A stretch of DNA of 64,000 bases, from the NCBI RefSeq assembly GCF_000813005.1, contig NZ_JSYP01000021.1:28197-92196 (forward strand). Reading direction: 5' to 3'. The position numbers and the translations under genes are program-made. The notes beneath the pieces are model-generated. The model saw only the letters and a program-made list of their open reading frames with translations, was not told the DNA's origin and did no database searches. This document shows positions 1 through 8,718 of the stretch, in pieces (position 1 is the first letter of the stretch; every line of letters starts with the position of its first letter). The DNA is from Flavobacterium sp. KMS (GTDB taxonomy: Bacteria > Bacteroidota > Bacteroidia > Flavobacteriales > Flavobacteriaceae).

Positions 1-2891
1 TGGATCATTCTTTTAAAGTAAGTGAAAATGAATACAATGAAGTAAATCAGAGTTTAAAGAAAGAATATGAATTAAAACAAAAGTCTATTTTAAAGTTATA
101 TGAAAGCCTAACAGAATTGGATGAAGGGTATCGATTAATAAATGAAAGTGAAAAAAATGATCTACTTTTTATTTCAAAATATTTAAGTGAACAAATAACT
201 AAAAGAAAAGAGACTGAAAAGAAATTATTTGAGACTGCCCAATTTTTAAAAATATTATTAGAAAGCTTACAATCGGGGATCTTAGTTGTAGATCATAATG
301 ATACTATATTATTTGTTAATCAGTATTTATGCGATATGCGCAATATCAATGCTCTGCCAGAGGAAATGATAGGAAAAAAACCAGCGGAATATTTAAATGA
401 TGCCCAGTTATTATTTAAAGATAGTGAAGCCTATAGAAATAGGATTAATGAAATTTTATCCAATAAAGAAATTGTAACTGGTGAAATACTTGAAACAGTA
501 GATAATCGTTTTTTTGAAAGAGACTACATACCAATTATGGTCAATAATGACTGTATTGGACACCTTTGGAAATCAACAGATGTAACCCAAAGAATTAAGA
601 GTAAAAATTTACTAAAGCAAAGTGAAGAGCGTAATCGTATTATAATGAACTCCTCACTTAATGCTATAGTAACAATAGATGGTACTGGAAAAATAACTTT
701 TTGGAACAATCAGGCCGAAATTATTTTTGGATGGAAAAAAGAAGAAGTTTTAGGTAAAACATTAAACGAAACCATAATTCCCAAACGTCATAAAGATAGT
801 CATTCACAAGGGCTTAAGCATTATGAAGCAACAGGTAAGGGGCCTATTTTGAATAAACAAATAGAACTACCTGCAATAAATAATAGTGGACATGAATTTC
901 CCGTAGAAATTTCTATTATACCTCTGGAGCAAAATGGAGAAGTATTTTTTTGCTCCTTTATGCAAGATATCTCAGAGCGAAAAAAAACAGAAACTAAACT
1001 AAAAGTTCAAGAAGAGAAATATCGCAACATTATTGCTAATATGAACTTAGGTCTCATAGAAGTTGATACTAATGAAATAATTCAATATGCCAATCAAAGT
1101 TTTGCTACTATCTCAGGATTTGAAGTTGAGGAACTTATTGGTTTGAATCCTTCAAAAACATTTGTCCTCGGTAAGAATATTGAAATGATGAATAGTAAAA
1201 ATAAATTACGGGAAAAGGGTTTGTCAGATGTTTATCAAATGCCAGTAAAAAATAAAAGAGGAGAATTAAGATGGTGGGCCATCGGTGGAGCTCCCAATTA
1301 TGATGATAAAGGTAAATTGGTTGGGTCGATCGGAATTCACTTAGATATTACCGAGCAAAAACAAATGGAGATTGAACTTGAAAAGCAAAAAATCAAAGCA
1401 GAACAAGCCTCTAAAGCAAAGGAAGCTTTTTTAGCCAATATGAGTCATGAAATAAGGACACCACTAAATGGTATAATTGGTTTTTTAAGAGAATTAGAGA
1501 GGCAACAATTAACTGATTTACAAAAAAAATACGTCGAGAATAGTACAGTAGCTTCAAAACATTTGTTATCGATTATAAATAATATATTGGATATTTCTAA
1601 AATAGAAGCAGGAGAGATGTCCCTTGAAGTAGAAGATTTTATTCTTGAGAATACAATTGCTAACGTCGTTAATGTACTCGAACCACTGGCAAAGAAAAAA
1701 GGACTAAAATTGATTTCGCAGATTTCTAAAGATGTTCATGGGGTCTTAAAAGGAGATATTTTAAGACTAGAGCAAGTATTATTTAATCTAATAGGAAACT
1801 CCTTGAAGTTTACTAATAAAGGTAAAATATATTTGAAATGCGAAGTATTAAAAGACACTAAAGCTTTTCAAAGACTACAGATTTCAGTTGTAGATACAGG
1901 AATAGGAATGGAACAAAGCTACGCTGAGAATATTTTTAATAAATTTTCGCAAGAAGACAAAGCAATTACCCGCAAATTTGGTGGTACAGGATTGGGTATG
2001 ACCATTACTAAAGAACTAATCCTGCTTATGAAGGGCAAAATTAATGTACAAAGCGAAAAAGGTTTGGGAACTACCGTGAGCTTTATAATCGATTTAGAGA
2101 AGGGTAATATTAATAATATTAAAAAGATTCAAAATGAAATTAATGTAGACATTTCAGGCATAAATGTTTTATTAGTAGAGGATAATATTATTAATAGAAT
2201 GGTTGCTATTAATTCATTAAACTATTTTAATTGTGTTGTTACCGAAGCAACCAATGGTATTGAGGCGATTGAAATTTTAAAAAATAAAAGTTTTGATATT
2301 ATATTAATGGATGTGCAAATGCCCGAAATGGATGGTATTGAAACAACAGTAAAGATTAGAGAAGAATTACAATTGCAAACTCCTATTATAGCCCTTACGG
2401 CAAATGCTTTTAAAAGTGAGGTTGATAAGTGTAAAAATGCAGGCATGGATGATTATATCACTAAACCTTTTGAAGAGTTTGATTTAATAGAAACAATTTC
2501 AAGATTTACAAATAAACAATCAGATGCAACAAATAAACCTTGCAAAGAAAATAATGAAAAACTCTACAATTTAAAGTCATTAGATAGTATTAGTAGAGGC
2601 AACTCTGAGTTTATTACAAAAATGATAATGATTTTTATAGATCAAATAAAAGAAGTTATTCCAAACGCAGAAACAGCTCTTGCTTCGGGCGAATTTTTAG
2701 CAATGAGCAAACTTATACATAAGATTAAACCAAGTATTGAAGGGATGGGAATAACTAGTATTGCAGATAAAATCAAAACTTTGGAAAAGATCACTAAAGA
2801 AGGTAAAGACAAAGAAAAGATTAGCAACCTATTCTCTCAAATAAAAATGGTGTTGCTTACTGTGATAGAACAACTACAAGAAGAAATTTAA
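1..2891 (+). CDS. Hybrid sensor histidine kinase (5' truncated by window)
   Basis: The frame is open from base 3, so the gene begins upstream of the window; the first in-window start-like codon (TTG at 117) is internal. After a short helical/coiled stretch come three PAS domains (about nt 240-590, 620-990, 1010-1370), a HisKA dimerisation domain with the H-box SHEIRTPLNG (about nt 1443-1470), a HATPase domain with GTGLGM (about nt 1984-2000), a receiver domain with the DVQMPEMDG phospho-acceptor region (about nt 2308-2335) and a C-terminal HPt domain with LIHKIKPS (about nt 2712-2735). No membrane segment is seen in the visible part, so this portion is cytoplasmic. It likely senses an intracellular or redox/ligand cue and relays phosphate His-Asp-His to an unseen regulator. 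It directly precedes a receiver protein and an exopolysaccharide locus, which suggests control of that locus; the pairing is inference. Confidence 0.93.
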   Translation, partial: DHSFKVSENEYNEVNQSLKKEYELKQKSILKLYESLTELDEGYRLINESEKNDLLFISKYLSEQITKRKETEKKLFETAQFLKILLESLQSGILVVDHNDTILFVNQYLCDMRNINALPEEMIGKKPAEYLNDAQLLFKDSEAYRNRINEILSNKEIVTGEILETVDNRFFERDYIPIMVNNDCIGHLWKSTDVTQRIKSKNLLKQSEERNRIIMNSSLNAIVTIDGTGKITFWNNQAEIIFGWKKEEVLGKTLNETIIPKRHKDSHSQGLKHYEATGKGPILNKQIELPAINNSGHEFPVEISIIPLEQNGEVFFCSFMQDISERKKTETKLKVQEEKYRNIIANMNLGLIEVDTNEIIQYANQSFATISGFEVEELIGLNPSKTFVLGKNIEMMNSKNKLREKGLSDVYQMPVKNKRGELRWWAIGGAPNYDDKGKLVGSIGIHLDITEQKQMEIELEKQKIKAEQASKAKEAFLANMSHEIRTPLNGIIGFLRELERQQLTDLQKKYVENSTVASKHLLSIINNILDISKIEAGEMSLEVEDFILENTIANVVNVLEPLAKKKGLKLISQISKDVHGVLKGDILRLEQVLFNLIGNSLKFTNKGKIYLKCEVLKDTKAFQRLQISVVDTGIGMEQSYAENIFNKFSQEDKAITRKFGGTGLGMTITKELILLMKGKINVQSEKGLGTTVSFIIDLEKGNINNIKKIQNEINVDISGINVLLVEDNIINRMVAINSLNYFNCVVTEATNGIEAIEILKNKSFDIILMDVQMPEMDGIETTVKIREELQLQTPIIALTANAFKSEVDKCKNAGMDDYITKPFEEFDLIETISRFTNKQSDATNKPCKENNEKLYNLKSLDSISRGNSEFITKMIMIFIDQIKEVIPNAETALASGEFLAMSKLIHKIKPSIEGMGITSIADKIKTLEKITKEGKDKEKISNLFSQIKMVLLTVIEQLQEEI

Positions 2892-2913
2892 AGTTAATTT
2901 CTCTATTCCTTGG

Positions 2914-3003
2914 AATTATTTCCAAAAAATGGAAATAATTTCTTAAAAATAAAAACACAAACCCTTTGTTTTCAGTGTTTTGAAATTTTGGCTTGACTAT
3001 AGC
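2914..3003 (+). promoter_or_regulatory. Dyad plus sigma-54-like promoter of exopolysaccharide block 1
   Basis: A perfect inverted repeat AATTATTTCC-N7-GGAAATAATT lies at 2914-2940. Its core TCC-N7-GGA is centred at 2927. Sixty-three bases downstream begins TTGGCTTGACTATAGCTT, which has the GG-N10-GC spacing of a -24/-12 (sigma-54) promoter (GG 2990-2991, GC 3002-3003) and ends about 30 bases before the ATG at 3035. There is no T-run after the dyad, so a terminator is unlikely. The same dyad and spacing recur before 10144 and 15611. That the dyad is an enhancer-binding-protein site is inference. Confidence 0.55.
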
Positions 3004-3034
3004 TTATATGTTATCAATATAAAAGTAGGATAAC

Positions 3035-3469
3035 ATGGAAACTAAAACTCAATTTAAATTCTTTATAGTAGATGATGATTTTTTTTGTGCCAATTTGTAC
3101 AATCAATATCTCACCAACATGGACTATAATGACGTAACACTCTTTGCTAATGGCATTGATTGTATTGATAACCTGCATCTAAAACCGGATATTATTTTTT
3201 TAGACCATAATATGGAAGATATTACGGGATTTGAGGTATTGAAAAAAATTAAACGATACAATCCCAATATATACGTAGTTATGGTTTCGGGACAGGAAAA
3301 TATCAAAACTGCGGTTGATGCCTTAAAATTTGGTGCTTTTGATTATGTAATAAAGGGTAACGATGTTAATGAAAAAATGACTGCGATTATTACTAAAATA
3401 ATTGCTGTCAAAGAGCAATTAAAAAAAGTATACCCAGGTTTAATTAAACGTTTGTTATCTATTTTTTAA
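3035..3469 (+). CDS. Single-domain response regulator (CheY-like receiver)
   Basis: A 144-residue protein made of one receiver domain. The acidic cluster is VDDD near residues 12-15, the phospho-acceptor lies in IIFLDHNM (about residues 53-60), the switch Ser/Thr in VMVSGQ (about 87-92) and the conserved Lys in YVIKGND (about 109-115). There is no DNA-binding or enzymatic output domain. It probably acts as a phosphate shuttle or by protein contact, plausibly with the hybrid kinase upstream. It is the first gene after the dyad/sigma-54-like promoter and lies 20 bp before the Wza-like gene, so it is probably co-transcribed with the export genes. Receiver call is firm; partner and role are inferred. 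Confidence 0.9.
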   Translation: METKTQFKFFIVDDDFFCANLYNQYLTNMDYNDVTLFANGIDCIDNLHLKPDIIFLDHNMEDITGFEVLKKIKRYNPNIYVVMVSGQENIKTAVDALKFGAFDYVIKGNDVNEKMTAIITKIIAVKEQLKKVYPGLIKRLLSIF

Positions 3470-3489
3470 TCAAACATACCATACCTACT

Positions 3490-4218
3490 ATGAAAAGTTT
3501 ACTTACATTTTTTTTAATAACGTTACTTTTTTGTTGCTGTAAAACTCAAAATTTACTAGTAAGTGATGCAAAAGTAAATGATAATGAATCTTTTTTAAGC
3601 GATCCCAATTATCAATATAAAATACGAAAAGACGATAAAATATCAATCTCAGTATGGGGAGAGGATAATTTAAGTGTAGGTTCAGTTTACGGAATTTACA
3701 ATTCAAACGAGGTCTACGGAAAATGGTTAATGGTAGATACAAATGGTACTATCGAAATACCAAAAATAGGAGCAATGACCGTTCTTGATAAAACCGTTCC
3801 AGAGTTAAAAGAGATGATTAAAAGTGAGCTTAAAAAATGGTTAATCAATCCTATAGTAGATATTAAGGTACTCAACAAGGAGATTATCGTTTTAGGAGAG
3901 GTAAGAAACCCAAATACAGTTGCGATAGATAAGGATCATGTTAGTCTTTTGGAAATGATTAGTAAAACGGGAGGATTTGAATTTTATGCCAATTTAAAAT
4001 CAATTAAAATTTTAAGGCAAGAAGGAGAAAACGTAAGAGTTACTAATATCGATCTTACTCTTGGCAATAATATTGCAAGTATCAATATACAATTGCATCC
4101 AGGCGATATTGTTATTGTTCCATCCAAAAAGAATAAAGAGTTTGATAAGCGCGTAGCCACTATAATTCCATTGACTACAACAATAAGCGCTGCTGCAATA
4201 ATAATGGGAGTATTATAA
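3490..4218 (+). CDS. Polysaccharide export lipoprotein, Wza-like
   Basis: 242 residues with a lipoprotein-type signal peptide (hydrophobic run then LLFCCCKTQN). Poly_export (PES) domain follows at about residues 40-120 (YKIRKDDKISISVWG), then an SLBB-type domain at about 125-195 (VLGEVRNPNTVAIDK). The C-terminal end is hydrophobic (ATIIPLTTTISAAAIIMGV), compatible with an outer-membrane-spanning helix as in Wza. It is shorter than E. coli Wza (~380 residues), having a single SLBB domain, which is common in Bacteroidetes. It forms the outer-membrane exit channel for exopolysaccharide and sits 11 bp before its usual partner, the Wzc-like co-polymerase. Confidence 0.9.
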   Translation: MKSLLTFFLITLLFCCCKTQNLLVSDAKVNDNESFLSDPNYQYKIRKDDKISISVWGEDNLSVGSVYGIYNSNEVYGKWLMVDTNGTIEIPKIGAMTVLDKTVPELKEMIKSELKKWLINPIVDIKVLNKEIIVLGEVRNPNTVAIDKDHVSLLEMISKTGGFEFYANLKSIKILRQEGENVRVTNIDLTLGNNIASINIQLHPGDIVIVPSKKNKEFDKRVATIIPLTTTISAAAIIMGVL

Positions 4219-4229
4219 ATTAAAATCCT

Positions 4230-6380
4230 ATGAACGAAAATGTACGAATACTAAAACCTCTTTTTAGAGGATTGCCAATTATAATCTTAGCAATGCTAAT
4301 TTTGATACTTGCTGCAAAAAAGTACCTTAATTACGTAACTCCAATGTACGAGAGTACAGCCAAGTTAAAACTAGCTGATGTACAGGAGGGAGTTCCTAGT
4401 GCCAATCTTTTTAAAGATTTTGATGTTTTTGCTTCGGCAAATAAAATAGCTACTGAAATAGAAGTTCTAAAATCAAACCTGTTAATAGGAAAAGCAATTG
4501 ATGAGCTACCATTTAATAAAGAAATATATCGAAAAGGTAATGTACGATCTGTAGAGTTATTTAGGAACTCTCCAATCGTAATAGATGGTACTTTTAACTC
4601 TGAAAAGGCACTAGATAAAAGATATGGTTTAGATATTATCTCAAATAAAGAATTTGTATTCTATTATCCGGATTCAGAAAATGGTATACCTGGTTACTTT
4701 GGAAAATCTCTTTCAATTAATGGAGGTATTCTTTTAATTCATCTTAATGACCCCTTTATAAAATCAAAGAAAGACTTAAAAATTATAGACTCTTATGAAT
4801 TTGAGTTTTTAAGTAAACAAAAATTAATGGATAAGATTAATAAGAATCTTGATATCGTAGCTGTTGATAAAGATGTACCTGTTATACGCATAAATCTTAA
4901 AAGCAATGTACCTGAAAAGGCTGCCTTATTTGTAAATAAATTGGCAGAAGTTTATGTAAAAGATTATATCGAAAGTAAATTTAGAGCAGCAGACACCACT
5001 GTCGATTTTTTAAAAAAAGAGATCAACACTTCTAATAAGAATCTTTCTGCTTCAGAAAATAATATCCAAAATTTTAGGGACAAAGAGCATATTATCAATA
5101 TACCTCAGGAAACCGAGACAGATTTAAGAAAAATTGCCCAGCTGAAAATAGAAAAAGTTAACTTAAAAATGAATCTTGATGCAATAAAGGATCTAAATAA
5201 GTATATCGCTAATGCAAAAGGAAATTACTTAGATTTAGCTCCAAATTTTGAGGCTTTCACTGATTTACTCTCTACAGAGATGATTAAAAATATGAAAAGT
5301 TTACAAGCTGAAAAAAAAGACCTGTTACTTACTTATACTCCTGAGAATGAAAAAGTAAAAGTAATAGATGCTAAATTAAAAGATTTGACAGATTATCAGA
5401 TAGAAAGTATAAAGAACACAGAAAGTAATTTGCAAACAAAATATTCAGAACTTACAAACGAAATTAATGAATCTGAAAAAGTTTTTATAGGGCTTCCTGA
5501 AAAAGAAAAAAAATTAGCGATTTTAAACAGAGATTTTAACTTATATGAAAAAAACTACAATTTTCTTAATGAAAAAAGAATTGATGCAGAAATAGCAAAA
5601 TCAGCTAAAATTGCTTTTCATAAAGTCATTAGTCCTGCCGAAATTTCGACTACACCCGTTTCACCAATACGTTCTATAATAATTATAGTTGCTGCTATAA
5701 TGGGAATGTTTGGATCTATAGTATTAATATATATCGTTCATTTTGCAAAAGCAAAAGTTAATGACGTATATACTATCGAAAAAAACAGTAGTATCCCGGT
5801 GGCAATTGCAACCCCATATATCAAAGTAAATGCCCAAATTGAGGATCATTTTTTAAAAGAGGCCTTGCAAATAGAGTTAAAAGGGCTCGTTCAGGAAAAA
5901 GGAATTATAACAATTAGTTCTTATGATAATACAAGAGCACATTTGTTTCATTCTAAAAATCTTATCAAGGCTTTCTGTTCTCAAGGACGAAAGGTGTTGG
6001 TTGTTGATACTACTGGGGAGTTTTTGAATCAAATAGATCACAATAGCTATATCAACTTTTCGGACTCTAAATATTTAAGCGCAATCCAATCTGTTTTTAA
6101 AAATGAAATTGAACAAAAAATGGCAAGCCATGAGTTATGTATTATTCACAACCAAGCTATAAATAAAGGACGACTTGCATTATTGTTTATGAGTATAGCA
6201 TCTCAAAATTTTGTTGTCTTAGATAGTCGAAAAACTGCCGAAAAAACAATACTAGCCATTGAATTATTACAAGAAGAATATCATTTGCCTAATATGTGGT
6301 TTATCCTTAATAAATCAGGTTATAATCCCAGTATTTTTTCTTGTGTAAAAAAGGGGTATAGAAAATATTTAAATAAATAA
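4230..6380 (+). CDS. Wzc-like polysaccharide co-polymerase with degenerate kinase domain
   Basis: 716 residues. A first membrane helix is near residues 15-30, followed by a Wzz-type periplasmic domain, a long coiled-coil region (about 255-440), and a second helix near 485-508. The cytoplasmic C-terminal domain sits where BY-kinases (Wzc/CpsD) have their P-loop ATPase. Here the expected Walker A is replaced by ITISSYDNTRAHLFHSK, and the Walker A' region reads KVLVVDTTG without the usual LRRP. The C-terminus has only two tyrosines (GYRKYLNK) and no tyrosine cluster. It probably controls chain length and couples inner-membrane assembly to the exporter encoded just upstream. Loss of kinase activity is inferred from the motif loss. 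Confidence 0.9.
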   Translation: MNENVRILKPLFRGLPIIILAMLILILAAKKYLNYVTPMYESTAKLKLADVQEGVPSANLFKDFDVFASANKIATEIEVLKSNLLIGKAIDELPFNKEIYRKGNVRSVELFRNSPIVIDGTFNSEKALDKRYGLDIISNKEFVFYYPDSENGIPGYFGKSLSINGGILLIHLNDPFIKSKKDLKIIDSYEFEFLSKQKLMDKINKNLDIVAVDKDVPVIRINLKSNVPEKAALFVNKLAEVYVKDYIESKFRAADTTVDFLKKEINTSNKNLSASENNIQNFRDKEHIINIPQETETDLRKIAQLKIEKVNLKMNLDAIKDLNKYIANAKGNYLDLAPNFEAFTDLLSTEMIKNMKSLQAEKKDLLLTYTPENEKVKVIDAKLKDLTDYQIESIKNTESNLQTKYSELTNEINESEKVFIGLPEKEKKLAILNRDFNLYEKNYNFLNEKRIDAEIAKSAKIAFHKVISPAEISTTPVSPIRSIIIIVAAIMGMFGSIVLIYIVHFAKAKVNDVYTIEKNSSIPVAIATPYIKVNAQIEDHFLKEALQIELKGLVQEKGIITISSYDNTRAHLFHSKNLIKAFCSQGRKVLVVDTTGEFLNQIDHNSYINFSDSKYLSAIQSVFKNEIEQKMASHELCIIHNQAINKGRLALLFMSIASQNFVVLDSRKTAEKTILAIELLQEEYHLPNMWFILNKSGYNPSIFSCVKKGYRKYLNK

Positions 6381-6385
6381 GCTAA

Positions 6386-7612
6386 ATGTACACACTAAGA
6401 ACATTACTAGTCAAAGATTCTTTTTTAGTTCTCATAGATCAAGTAATTACTAGTGGTACAAATTTTTGTTTAACATTAGTAATAGCCCAAAAATTAGATA
6501 TAAAAAGTTTTGGTTTATACTCTTCGGTTTTATTGATTGCATATCTTTTATTAAGTGTCAATAATGCCTTAATTATTCAGCCATTTCAAGTTACTATTGC
6601 AAAAACAGAAAATAAAGAGCAATATATTACCACCTTATTTTTCGGGATACTTTTTTTATTGATTCTCCCTTTACTAATAATAACGGGTATGTTTCATTTT
6701 CTTAAAGATAGAATTTTATTTCAAATAAGTCCAAGTGCTGTTATTTGTTTTACAATAGGGTTTTTGATTAATGATTTTTTTAGAAAATTACTTTTAGGAG
6801 TATCCAAAATAAAAAGAGTATTGGTTATGGATATGCTATTCTTAATTCTGGCTTTTTTATTTTTAGTACTAAAGAAATTAGACTTATCGGAGGTTTTATT
6901 AATCTTTGGAATCATTAATTTAATTTCAACAATCCCAGGGTTTTTATTTATGATAAAGAATTATCAAAAGCCTGTTTCCTGGAGGATATTTTTTGAAGCT
7001 CATTTAAAACAGGGTAAATGGCTATTAAGTGTAGCTGTATTACAATGGTGCTCTAGTAATTTTTTTATTCTTATTTCAGGGATTTATCTTGGTATTGAAG
7101 CATTGGGCGCTTTAAGATTGGTACAATCATTTTTTGGAATCATAAATATTGGTTTACAGACAATAGAAAATTATTTTCTTCCTAAAATAGCCATGATATA
7201 TGATAAAAATAGCATCACTGCAAAAAAATATTTGTTAAGATTAACTATAGCAGGTGCCTTTGGATTTGGCATATTAACAATATTGTTTTTCATTTTTTCT
7301 GATCAAATTATAGTATTGGCAGGAGGCCTAAAGTATGAACATTATGGTTATGTAATAAAAATGGTAGCTGTTCTTTATTTTTTTATTTTTTTAGGTTATC
7401 CGATACGAATTATGATTAGGGTATTGATGCTCAATAAAGTTTTCTTTACAGGTTATTTACTTTCATTTTTTATCTCGCTGGCTAGTTTTCATTTTCTATT
7501 AAAATATTCGGGTCTGTATGGTGCTGTTACAGGATTAATTATAAATCAAATCATAATGATTTTGTATTGGCAATATCAGTTAAACAAAAAGCAATTTCAA
7601 TTATGGAAATAA
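6386..7612 (+). CDS. Wzx-type polysaccharide flippase (MOP superfamily)
   Basis: 408 residues, mostly hydrophobic, with about 12 predicted membrane helices and the short basic loops typical of Wzx/PST-family oligosaccharide flippases. It lies five bases after the co-polymerase gene, in an operon with polymerase and glycosyltransferases. It should move undecaprenyl-linked repeat units across the inner membrane. No single diagnostic motif was seen; the call rests on hydropathy and locus position. Confidence 0.8.
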   Translation: MYTLRTLLVKDSFLVLIDQVITSGTNFCLTLVIAQKLDIKSFGLYSSVLLIAYLLLSVNNALIIQPFQVTIAKTENKEQYITTLFFGILFLLILPLLIITGMFHFLKDRILFQISPSAVICFTIGFLINDFFRKLLLGVSKIKRVLVMDMLFLILAFLFLVLKKLDLSEVLLIFGIINLISTIPGFLFMIKNYQKPVSWRIFFEAHLKQGKWLLSVAVLQWCSSNFFILISGIYLGIEALGALRLVQSFFGIINIGLQTIENYFLPKIAMIYDKNSITAKKYLLRLTIAGAFGFGILTILFFIFSDQIIVLAGGLKYEHYGYVIKMVAVLYFFIFLGYPIRIMIRVLMLNKVFFTGYLLSFFISLASFHFLLKYSGLYGAVTGLIINQIIMILYWQYQLNKKQFQLWK

Positions 7613-8718
7613 TTCACTTAATTCTCGGAAAAGCAAACCCTCAAAGGATGAACGGAGTTAATAAAGTAGTTCATCAATTGGCAACAAAACAACATCTTTA
7701 TGGTGAAAAAGTTGCTGTTTGGGGGATTACAGACAATCTTGAAATAAACTTTGACGAAAGGAGCTTTGAAACACGATTGTTTAAAAAAATGGATTTTCCT
7801 TTTTCCTTTTCAAAAGAACTTAAACGGGCAATAATTGATAAAAAGGACAATGCAATTTTTCATCTTCATGGAGGCTGGATTCCGGTATATTATTCGTTGA
7901 CAAAATTATTTTTTAGATATAATATAAAATTTGTCCTTACTCCCCACGGAGCTTATAATGTTATTGCGATGAAAAAGAATACTATTTTGAAGAAGGTATA
8001 TTTTTATTTTTTTGAAAAAAGAGTACTTCATATAGCTCAAAAAATTCATTGTATTGGTAAAAGTGAGGTACATGGTTTAAAAAGAATTTTTAATACTAAT
8101 AAATTTATTTTGCTACCCTATGGCTTTGAAAATAACTTGCCAATAGCATTAAAGACAATTACCGATGAAAACATAATTTTTGGGTTTATAGGCAGATTAG
8201 ATATTTACACCAAAGGCTTGGATACTTTAGTAAAAGCATTTAAAAAATTTCATGCAAAAGAACCTTCTTCAATGTTATGGATCATTGGAGATAGTAAGGA
8301 AAGAAACACGCTGCAACGGGTTATTTCCAGATATTTATTAGATAGTAGCGTTATTCTTTACGGAAGCAAATTTGGTATGGAAAAAGATGCATTATTACAG
8401 AAAATGGATGTCTTTGTTCATCCCTCAAGAAATGAAGGGTTACCACTTTCGGTGATCGAAGCAGCTAGTTACGGAAAACCTTGCATCGTAACAGATGCAA
8501 CTAATATTGGTTATGAAGTTGTAAAATACAATTCGGGCAAAACAATTTACAGTCAAAGTAGTAAAAAATTAGAAGGAGCTATGAGTGAAATTTTTGCAGA
8601 CTATATAAATCAGGATAAATTTATTGTGATGCAGCGCAATGCTATTAAAATGGTAAAAGAAAATTACAATTGGGATGAATTACTCTTAAAATTCAATACA
8701 GATTTATATCAAATATGA
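7603..8718 (+). CDS. Glycosyltransferase family 4
   Basis: The open frame starts at 7567, but the ATG at 7603 (MEIIHLILGKANPQRMNG) matches the usual N-terminus of GT4 enzymes and gives a 10-base overlap with the flippase gene, so it was chosen (371 residues). A GT-B fold is indicated by the glycine-rich N-terminal region, FGFIGRLDIYTKGLDTLV in the C-terminal Rossmann domain (about residues 198-216) and the EX7E-like region HPSRNEGLPLSVIEAASYG (about 273-292). It adds a sugar to the lipid-linked repeat unit on the cytoplasmic face; donor and acceptor cannot be read from sequence. Confidence 0.88.
   Translation: MEIIHLILGKANPQRMNGVNKVVHQLATKQHLYGEKVAVWGITDNLEINFDERSFETRLFKKMDFPFSFSKELKRAIIDKKDNAIFHLHGGWIPVYYSLTKLFFRYNIKFVLTPHGAYNVIAMKKNTILKKVYFYFFEKRVLHIAQKIHCIGKSEVHGLKRIFNTNKFILLPYGFENNLPIALKTITDENIIFGFIGRLDIYTKGLDTLVKAFKKFHAKEPSSMLWIIGDSKERNTLQRVISRYLLDSSVILYGSKFGMEKDALLQKMDVFVHPSRNEGLPLSVIEAASYGKPCIVTDATNIGYEVVKYNSGKTIYSQSSKKLEGAMSEIFADYINQDKFIVMQRNAIKMVKENYNWDELLLKFNTDLYQI

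Noticed and set aside
2914..2940. The dyad after the hybrid kinase as a terminator
   Set aside because: The stem is AT-rich and is not followed by a T-run; the same core recurs at fixed distance from promoter-like sequences.
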